Made by a program: the position numbers and the translations under genes
NCBI GenBank assembly: GCA_016716365.1
Contig: JADJWM010000007.1
Coordinates: 248,001 to 312,000 of the forward strand
Source: Chloracidobacterium sp.
Lineage (GTDB): Bacteria > Acidobacteriota > Blastocatellia > Pyrinomonadales > Pyrinomonadaceae
DNA length: 64,000 nucleotides
Direction: 5' to 3'
Part shown: positions 56,318-64,000 of the stretch, one piece after another
Numbering within the stretch: position 1 is the first letter of the stretch
How the letters are laid out: each line of letters starts with the position of its first letter
Notes under the pieces: model-generated
Databases searched by the model: none
What the model saw: only the letters and a program-made list of their open reading frames with translations
Told to the model about the DNA's origin: nothing

Positions 56318-57106
56318 CTAATTCGATTGCTTGGCTTCGTTCACCTCATTGACGATGACCTGATCGAGGACGTCTTCATCTGAAACCTCGGGCGTGCCTG
56401 CCTCGATCTGTTTGCTCGGCGACGAGGAACCGGCCCCGAGCATCCCCATTTGCTGTTTGTATTCGAGGAGCTTGTCCTGCAGTTGAATGTCCATCGCCTC
56501 TCGTTCGATGTCCTGCATTTGCGAATCGACCGAACTGGTTCCGAGCTGCAATTTCGCCTCGGCCGACGCGACACGCCGCTCGATCTTCTCACGCATCTCA
56601 TTGAACGTCGAAGCGTCGTCGCCGATGTTGAAGCCTTCCATCGTCTGGGCAAGCTGTTCCTGAAGTTTCGCTTGTTTGGCGGCGGAGATAAGCTGCATCG
56701 CCTCAGACGTCCGCTTCTTCATGTTGATCACGTAGTTGTCACGTGCCTTGAGGGCGTTCTTCGACGCGGCCGATGCCATCTCTAGTTGGGCGTCAGTGCG
56801 TTCGAGGTCGACCTGGGCTTGTTGAAGCTGGCCGATGTAGGCGGTCGCGATGTCGTCCCGGCCCATCTTGACCGAGGCCTTGATCTTTGAGTCAAGCTCG
56901 ACGACCTGCTTTGCCAGATTGTCCTTGTTTTTTGCGAGCAGCCGCTCGGTCGCCATCACCTGCGCCACTGAGTTATTCAGTTCGGGTACACGGTCGCGCA
57001 TGTCGCGAATTGTCTGCTGCAATACCAATTCGGGGTTTTCGATCTTGTCGAGTGCTGCCCCGGTGCTTGCCCTGAAAACCCTAGTTATCCGTGCCCAAAG
57101 TCCCAT
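56318..57106 (-). CDS. pspA: PspA/IM30 (ESCRT-III-like) membrane protein
   Basis: A 262-residue peripheral membrane protein. The start MGLWARITRVFRASTGAALD is the amphipathic helix of the family, followed by the long coiled-coil hairpin (ENPELVLQQTIRDMRDRV to about 215). It repairs or remodels the inner membrane and belongs to the PspA/Vipp1/ESCRT-III group. An AGGAG lies about 12 bases before the start. The C-terminal tail is acidic and lacks the Vipp1 extension. Confidence 0.88.
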   Translation of the reverse strand: MGLWARITRVFRASTGAALDKIENPELVLQQTIRDMRDRVPELNNSVAQVMATERLLAKNKDNLAKQVVELDSKIKASVKMGRDDIATAYIGQLQQAQVDLERTDAQLEMASAASKNALKARDNYVINMKKRTSEAMQLISAAKQAKLQEQLAQTMEGFNIGDDASTFNEMREKIERRVASAEAKLQLGTSSVDSQMQDIEREAMDIQLQDKLLEYKQQMGMLGAGSSSPSKQIEAGTPEVSDEDVLDQVIVNEVNEAKQSN

Positions 57107-57258
57107 TTTTTCTATCCGCTCCTAAAAAATTGCCAATAAAGCCCTTTTCGCCAATTTCACTACGACCGCCTAAGTCCGGAAGTTGCAAATTCAGGTTTAA
57201 GTATAGCAGGAAAATGATTTTAGAAAAGGCAATAATGCTGCCGCCTCCGGGGACCACA

Positions 57259-57287
57259 TTGGGATTTAAGGTCGAGTGGTTTACAGT
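57259..57287 (+). promoter_or_regulatory. Possible sigma-70 promoter of the ATP-grasp gene
   Basis: TTGGGA (57259-57264), 17 bases, TACAGT (57282-57287), about 27 bases before the start codon at 57314. Both boxes match four of six positions and the spacing is ideal. The leader would be very short. Confidence 0.4.
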
Positions 57288-57313
57288 AGTTCTGCGCCGG
57301 CGAGGTTGTTCCT

Positions 57314-58666
57314 ATGGATGATAATTTACGATCGGCGGCGGCGCGGCTTGACCGCGAATTGATCGCCCGACACCGTTTCGACACGGAACTTTTCGATGAA
57401 CTGACCGAGTTTCAGCTGTCGAAAGGACTGACGCACGGAGAGCGGGCGATCTCGCCATTCCTGCGGCCATACTTCCTCGGGGCGTCTCGATATGAGGCGA
57501 TCCGAAGGGCCGCCTGGGAGCTTAGCGGGGCGTTCGAATCGCTGACCGAGGCCGCCCTGGAATATCCGGAAATAATGTCGCTGCTCGGGATGACCGAAGC
57601 GGAGGAGCGTTTCGCACGCTACGAGCCGGGATACCGCACCATTTCGGTCACAAGCCGTCTCGACACGTTCCTCAGCGACAGCGGATTCAAGTTTCTCGAG
57701 TACAACGCCGAAACGCCGGCCGGTGTCGGCGACCAGTCCCTCTTTGCGGAGATCTACGACCGGGTCCCGCTTGTTCGGCAGTTTCTCCGCGATAATTCGC
57801 ACCACGTTCCGAGTCCCCACGCTAAACTCCTCGAAGCCATGCTTGCCGCGTATCGTGAATTTGGCGGAAGGTCGCGGCAGCCGAACATCGCGATCGTTGA
57901 TTGGGCCGGTGTCGATACGGCAGGGGAGTTTGAGATCCTCGCCCGATTTTTTGAGTCAAAGGGCTACAGGACGATCATTTGTGATCCGAAGGAGCTCGAA
58001 TACAACGGCGAGAAGCTGCTCGCGGGCCCATTCGAGATCGATATCTTTTACAAGCGGCTGATCATCCATGAATTCCTTGAAAGGTTCGATGAGAAACACC
58101 CGATCGGAAAGGCAATTGCTGACGGCAACGTCTGCATGATCAACTCTTTCCGGTCGAAGATCCCGCACAAAAAGGCCGGCTTTGCCGTGTTGAGCGACGA
58201 CAAGTTCCATCGGCTATTCACTCCGGCGCAGATCGAGTCGATAAGGGCGCACATTCCGTGGACGCGGATCGTCGGCGATTCGGAGACCGACCATCACGGA
58301 CAGACCGTCGATCTGCTCAAGTTCATTCGAAGCGAACGGTTCCGGTTCATCCTCAAGCCGAATGACGATTATGGCGGAAAGGGCATCGTATTCGGCTGGG
58401 AGAGTTCGGAGAGCGAATGGGATGACGCGATCGAAACGGCCCTCGGCTCCGATTTTGTCGTTCAGGAAAGGGCTCCGGTCGAAAAGACGGAGATCCCGGT
58501 GTTTGGCGACGCGGAAGCGGGAATCGAGACCTTGACCGTCGATTTCGACCCGTACCTGTTTTCCGGGGAGACAGAAGGCGGGATGGTAAGGCTTGCTCCC
58601 GGCTCGCTGGTAAATGTCACCCAGGGCGGAGGGGAAACGGGGCTCGTGATACTCGAAGATCACTAA
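57314..58666 (+). CDS. Circularly permuted-type ATP-grasp protein
   Basis: A 450-residue soluble protein. The N-terminal half is substrate-like (RTISVTSRLDTFLSDSGFKF, LEYNAETPAGVGDQSLFAEI), and the C-terminal half carries ATP-grasp features (RFILKPNDDYGGKGIVFGWE, SDFVVQERAPVEKTEIPVF). The NAETPAG motif and the order of parts fit the glutathionylspermidine-synthase-like/circularly permuted group. It probably forms an amide or peptide bond; the substrate is unknown. It is the divergent neighbour of PspA. Confidence 0.7.
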   Translation: MDDNLRSAAARLDRELIARHRFDTELFDELTEFQLSKGLTHGERAISPFLRPYFLGASRYEAIRRAAWELSGAFESLTEAALEYPEIMSLLGMTEAEERFARYEPGYRTISVTSRLDTFLSDSGFKFLEYNAETPAGVGDQSLFAEIYDRVPLVRQFLRDNSHHVPSPHAKLLEAMLAAYREFGGRSRQPNIAIVDWAGVDTAGEFEILARFFESKGYRTIICDPKELEYNGEKLLAGPFEIDIFYKRLIIHEFLERFDEKHPIGKAIADGNVCMINSFRSKIPHKKAGFAVLSDDKFHRLFTPAQIESIRAHIPWTRIVGDSETDHHGQTVDLLKFIRSERFRFILKPNDDYGGKGIVFGWESSESEWDDAIETALGSDFVVQERAPVEKTEIPVFGDAEAGIETLTVDFDPYLFSGETEGGMVRLAPGSLVNVTQGGGETGLVILEDH

Positions 58667-58794
58667 GGGAAATGCAAGTTCCTGTCGGTGCGGGCGTTCC
58701 AAGAATGGCGTGAAGCAGGATACGGACCGGCTTTTTCGCCGAAATAGACTTAAGGAGCTCGGCCTTCGCTCTCCCGGCCGCACAAAGATCCAGA

Positions 58795-61700
58795 ATGAAA
58801 AAACTTGTAACGTGGGTTCTGCTATTTTCCGTTTACTTGAGCGTTATCGCTCCTCTGGCCGGCACGGCCAATGCACAGGTTTCAGGAAAGGCGATGGAGA
58901 TCAAAGATCAAAACGTGCCTCCGGGGCTCACATTCCGGTTGAGTGAGGGCAAGTCCGGTGACGAGACGCGTCAGGTGAGCGAGCCGGCGTCTGCCGACCC
59001 GATCTCTGCGGATGATTCGGGCAAGCTTCTCTCGCGGCTTCCCGCGATCAAGAGCGACCCGAACGACCAGGCCGAATTCGCAAAGCGTGTCGGCACGCTT
59101 CCGGCACCGAAAACGGGCGAGCGGCGGCCTGTCAAATTCCCGGCGGATGCGGATCTGGCACCACCAACCGGCGGGCAGACGAGTTCGAATTTGTCGGTCC
59201 TTCGGTATTCCCCGGAAGGAAAGGTCCAGTTGGCGCCCGACCTGAGCGTCACATTTTCCCATCCGATGGTGGCGGTGACCTCGCAGGAAGAGGCCGCGGC
59301 GTATGCGCCGGTCGAATTTACCCCGCAGGTCGAAGGAAGATGGCGATGGCTAGGGACCAAAACGCTGATGTTCGACACGGACAAGCGCTTCCCGATGGCC
59401 ACGAAATTTACGGCACGTGTCCCGGCCGGTACAAAGTCGGCTACCGGCCAAACGCTAGAGAAGGAATTCACGTGGACGTTTACGACGCCGCCTCCCAAGG
59501 CCGAGCAGATGATCCCGCAGAATCAGGTCGTCCGCCGCGACGCGCTGATATTCATCCGCTTCGACCAGGCCATCAACCCAGAGGCGGTTTTGAGATCGAT
59601 CAGCGTCAGTGCCGGCGGGCGGAAGCTGCAGACGCGACTCGCTACCGAGGCCGAGATCAGTGCCGACAGCAACATTTCTTATCACGCGAAACAGGCCCAG
59701 CCGGGCCGTTGGATCGCGTTTCGGGCAGTAAATTCAAGCGGCGGCACCGAGGACGCGATGCCGGGAGCTTCGACGATAACCGTTGCCATCGAGAAGGGAA
59801 CACCGTCCGCCGAAGGGCCGCTCACGACCGAGGAACGGCAATCTTTCCAATTCACTACCTACGGCCCGTTCAAATTTAACCGCGCTTACTGCGGCTGGGT
59901 CCAGAAGCAGGATTGTTCGCCGTTCGATGCCTGGTACATGGAGTTCAACAACCCAATCGACGCGGCGAGTTTTGCTAAAGAGATCGTCAAGATCGAGCCG
60001 CCGGTGGAGGGGCTGAACATTTACCCTTCGGGCAGCAACGTCTATTTCCAGGGCTACAAGAAAGGCAACACCACATACAAGATCACGATCGATCGGGAAC
60101 TTTCGGACGCCTTCGGGCAGAAGCTAGCCCAGCCCGCGGTGGCGACGATCAAGGTCGGGCCGGCCCCGCAGAATTTCTACGCCCAAGGCGGGTCGATGGT
60201 CGTGCTCGACCCGGGCTCGAAGCCGACATTCTCGATTTACACGACGAATCACTCGAATGCGCGGGTGCGGATGTATCGCGTCACGCCGGAAAATTGGCAC
60301 CAATATACGCAGTACTACCGGCGCTTGAACTACGACGACGCGCAGCGGCCGGCGATCCCTGGACTGGTGATCTCGGACAAAGTAGTCCCGATCAAGAGTG
60401 TGCAGGATGAGCTGGTGGAAACGCGTATCGACCTATCCGAGGCACTGCCCGGCGGTTTGGGCAACATCATTCTCGATATAGAACCGACGGTTAAGAAGGA
60501 CAGGTACGACCGCTCGCGCGTTTTCACATGGGTGCAGGGTACCAACATCGGCCTGGATGCTTTCGTCGACAATCAGGAGCTTGTCGGGTTCGCGACCGAA
60601 CTTGGAACCGGTAAGGCTCTTGGCGGTGTGCAATTTTCGATCTGGCCGAATGCCAGCACGGTCAGCAGCAATCAACCGACATCCGTGAAGAGGATGAGAA
60701 GGGCTGGATCGAGAGTGCGTGGGATTGGCTGACGGGTACCGGCGGGCCGAGTGCGGGCGACATCGAGTCTTTCGCACCGGACGGCACACCCGTCGATAGC
60801 GAGGCCATCGAACCCGCTCAGACCAACACGACCGCCGCAAACGGCATTCTTCGTCTTCCGCTGCCGGATTCTGCCTCGAGCAAGGGGATGAGCCTCCTGA
60901 TCGCGAAACGCGGCCGGGACACCGCATTTCTTCCCGAAAATACTGAGTATTACTGGCAGGACACTGGCAACTGGTTCAAGAAACCGGACCGCGATTCGCT
61001 TCGCTGGTTCGTTTTCGACGACCGCAAGATGTACAAGCCGAACGAGGAAGTTTCGGTCAAGGGCTACATCCGAAAGGTCACCGGCGGAAAACTCGGGGAC
61101 GTTGAAGGCCTCGGCGATGCCGCGAGCGGGATGACATGGTCTGTGAAAGACCCGCGGAACAACGAGATAGCCAAGGGTGAAGGCACACTGAACGCCGTCG
61201 GGGCGTTCGATTTCAAGTTCAAATTACCCGACAACGCAAACCTCGGCTACGCGCGGATCGACCTAACGACAAGCACGTCGCTTACCGGCGGCGGCCATTC
61301 GCACCAGTTCCAAATACAGGAATTCAGGCGTCCGGAATTCGAGGTCACGGCCAAGGTCGAGACCGAAGCTCCGCACTTTGTCGGCGGCCACGCGATGCTC
61401 GCGGTCGATGCGAAATATTATGCCGGCGGCGGGCTTGCCAACGCCCAGACGAACTGGACGGTGACGGCTACGCCGACCAGTTACACGCCTCCTAACCGTG
61501 GCGATTTCACGTTCGGTACCTGGGTTCCCTGGTGGCGTCATTACGATTTCGGCCGGCCCGGCGGCGGGACGATGCAATATTTCAAAGGAGTTACCGACGC
61601 GAGCGGAAGGCATTTGCTGAAAGTAGATTTCGATTCGGTCAAACCGCCGCGGCCCTACACGATCACGGCCAACGCCGCCGTGCAGGACGTGAACCGCCAG

Positions 61701-64000
61701 ACTTGGGCGGGGAACACGTCGCTCCTGGTGCATCCTGCCGATCTTTACGTCGGCATCCGAACGCCGCGCACCTTCGTGCAAAAGGGCGAGAACATCGTCG
61801 TCGAATCGATCGTGACCGACATCGACGGCAAGCTGATTCCCGGCCGCGATATCGAGATCAAAGCGGTGCTAAAGGACTGGCAATTTGATAAGGGCTCTTG
61901 GAAAGAAGTGACGGTCGATGAGCAGACCTGTTCGGTAAAGACCGGCAGCGGCGACCAGGTTGCCGGGCACATAGCGAAATGCACTTTCACCGCCAAAGCG
62001 GGCGGGCGATATACGGTCACCGCGACCGTGATGGACGACCGGGAACGGTTCAACCAAAGCGAATTCACCATCTGGGTCCCGGGCGGAAAACAGCCGCCGA
62101 AGCGGGACCTTGAACAGGAAGATGTCCAGATCATCCCGAGCAAAAAGGAATATGCTCCGGGCGACGTTGCCGAACTTCTCGTGATCTCGCCGTTCACGCC
62201 GGCGGAAGGGGTGCTGACACTCCGACGCGACGGTATTGTGAAAACGGAGCGATTCTCGATAAATGACTCGTCGATCACATTGAAGATCCCGATCGACGAA
62301 AAATATCTGCCGAATATCCACGCGCAGGTCGATCTTGTCGGCTCGGCGGCTCGGCAGAACGATAAGGGCGAGGTCGATGCCAAATTGGCGAACCGGCCCG
62401 CTTTCGCCAGCGGCAGCCTCAACCTCACGGTCTCGACCGCGTCGAGGAAGCTGGCGGTAACGGCGGATGCTCGCGACAAAACGCTTGTTCCGGGCGGAAC
62501 GACAATCGTCGATATACAGGTGAACGATCATCAGGGCGAGCCTGTCGCAAACAGCGAGGTGGCCGTAGTGATCGTCGATGAAGCTGTCCTGGCCCTTTCC
62601 GGTTATTCGGTCACCGACCCGATGCAGGTCTTCTACACTCAGCGGGGCAGCGGCACCACCGATCATCACCTTCGAAAGGATGTCCTGCTCGGAAATCCAG
62701 AGGATGCAAAATCGCCTCCTCCTCCTCCTCGTCCGGCTAATGAAGTTCTAAACACAGCGGCGGCTGAGGTTTCGGCATTGCCAACGGCCGGGAGAGCGGC
62801 TGAAAATAAGCGATGGGAAAATGCCGATGTTGCCTACATTATGTCCAAGGAGGAGGCTGGTGCGGATTCACCGATCAACCTCCGCGAGAATTTCGATGCG
62901 TTGGCCAAGTGGTCGCCTTCGGTCAGGACCGATTCCAGCGGACGCGCGACCGTCGAGGTCAAGCTTCCGGACAATCTGACGCGTTACCGGATCACCGCCG
63001 TTTCGGTCGATCACGGCAAGCGTTTCGGGAAATCGGAATCGAACATCACGGCGAAAAAGCCGCTGATGGTGCGGCCGAGCGCTCCGCGGTTCATGAACTT
63101 CGGCGATCGTGTTGAGCTGCCGGTGGTGGTCCAGAACCAGACGGACCAGGATATGGTGGTCGATGTCGCGGTCCGGGCGACGAACGCCGATTTATCGATA
63201 GCACCCGCGGAAACGCGAGTGTGAACGAGCGTGCAAATAACGCCGCCCGACGGCAGGCTCCTGACGGGCGACCCAGGCAAGCGCGTCCTCGTAAAGGCCA
63301 ACGACCGGGCCGAGGTCCGGTTCCCGGTCTCGACCGTGAAGGCCGGTACCGCGAGATTCCAGTTCGCGGCAAGTTCCGGGAATTACTCGGACGCTGCAGA
63401 AATTTCGTTGCCCGTCTGGACGCCCGCGACGACCGAGGCCTTCGCGACCTACGGCACGACAGACCAGGACGGGGCGATAATTCAGCCCGTGCAGACGCCC
63501 GGCGACGTATATCCGCAGTTCGGCGGGCTCGAGGTAACGACCAGCTCGACGCAGCTTCAGGAGCTGACCGATGCGTACATCTATCTTGCGAATTATCCCT
63601 ATGAGTGTTCCGAGCAGATCGCTTCGCGGATGATCTCGACAGCAGCACTTCGCGACGTTCTTAACGCCTTCAAGGCCAAGGACATGCCGACGGCGGCCGC
63701 GCTCGAGGCACGGTTCAAACGGGACATCGAGATACTTCAGTCGCGTCAGCGAGAGGACGGCAGCTTCGGGCTGTGGCGCCGCGATCGCGAACGGTACGAA
63801 TATCCGTTCCTGACGGTCCACGTGGCGCACGCGCTGGCTCTTGCAAAGGCGAAGGGCTACAAGGTGCCCGACGACATGCTGAACAAGACGAAGCCGTTCC
63901 TGAGCAACATCGAGAACCATATGAAGGACCAATGGCATATGGCCTCGCAGCAGGTTCGGTGGACTATATCGGCCTATGCACTGTACGTCCGCGATCTGAT
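58795..64000 (+). pseudogene. Alpha-2-macroglobulin-family gene, two disruptions, cut by the window edge
   Basis: A signal peptide (MKKLVTWVLLFSVYLSVIAP..ANA) opens a bacterial alpha-2-macroglobulin-like protein, normally about 1,800-2,000 residues, which traps proteases in the periplasm. The first frame runs from 58795 to 60732. Around 60,650-60,690 the reading must shift by one base to the frame that continues DIREEDEKGWIESAWDW and on to 63,221. At 63,222 an in-frame TGA stops it, and the same frame then continues VQITPPDGRLLTGDPGKRV... to the window end, with the thioester motif CSEQ intact near 63,606. The gene is probably one chain broken by one indel and one stop, or by errors. Confidence 0.75.

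Noticed and set aside
63222..63224. TGA read as selenocysteine
   Set aside because: Alpha-2-macroglobulins are not selenoproteins, and the hairpin downstream does not match a bacterial SECIS element. A nonsense change or indels explain it better.

Overview
This window reads as a piece of chromosome from a G+C-rich, diderm, non-proteobacterial heterotroph, most likely an Acidobacteriota member (Blastocatellia/Pyrinomonadaceae-like). The placement is an inference. It rests on an exosortase/PEP-CTERM exopolysaccharide locus, a secreted VWFA-related protein of the type common in Acidobacteriota, a PilT with an Acidobacteriota-like Walker B region, and the codon use. No rRNA or other phylogenetic marker is present.

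Region 1 (about 1-34,770) is one large exopolysaccharide (EPS) locus of the exosortase A type. It opens with a small membrane protein (minus strand) and a 96-residue PEP-CTERM protein. An exosortase fused to EpsI follows. Next comes the assembly and export core: Wzz-like chain-length protein, locus-type secretion ATPase, CpsD-like tyrosine kinase, initiating sugar-phosphate transferase and Wza-like export protein. A YCF48-like propeller and a first AsnB-type amidotransferase follow. A minus-strand island (12,027-15,633) carries a FemAB-like protein, an alpha/alpha-toroid protein and a glycosyltransferase. The plus strand then resumes with a Wzy/O-ligase-like polymerase, a GT2, a Wzx-like flippase, a second AsnB, two GT4 enzymes, a heparinase II/III-type lyase, a third AsnB, a frameshifted FemAB gene, another GT, a YdcF-like protein, a methyltransferase, WecB, and a beta-helix lipoprotein. 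Many stops and starts overlap (ATGA or TGATG), so this is a translationally coupled operon. Together the genes can make, modify, polymerise, export and trim a polymer that probably contains amino sugars and perhaps uronates. They can also sort at least one PEP-CTERM protein.

Region 2 (about 35,050-40,250) holds a small zinc-ribbon protein, an unknown secreted protein, a BtuCDF-like importer, a PduO-type cobalamin adenosyltransferase, and a tRNA-Arg(ACG).

Region 3 (about 40,430-57,110) is a mixed housekeeping and envelope region. It has a VWA protein, a two-zinc-module membrane protein behind a good sigma-70 promoter, a Ser/Thr kinase with a TPR partner, an ECF sigma/anti-sigma/AttH-like operon, two TPR membrane proteins, a polysaccharide deacetylase, an ATP-grasp protein with a strong terminator, PilT, a coiled-coil membrane protein and PspA.

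Region 4 (57,314-64,000) has a circularly permuted-type ATP-grasp protein and an alpha-2-macroglobulin gene that runs off the window. Two genes are visibly broken. The second FemAB gene has an extra base in a G5 run. The alpha-2-macroglobulin gene has a frameshift near 60,650-60,690 and an in-frame TGA at 63,222. These could be pseudogenes or assembly errors. The most novel-looking non-coding signal is a composite element found twice near the PEP-CTERM gene: an A7 tract, nine bases, then a CTGTAAT-N5-ATACAG dyad.
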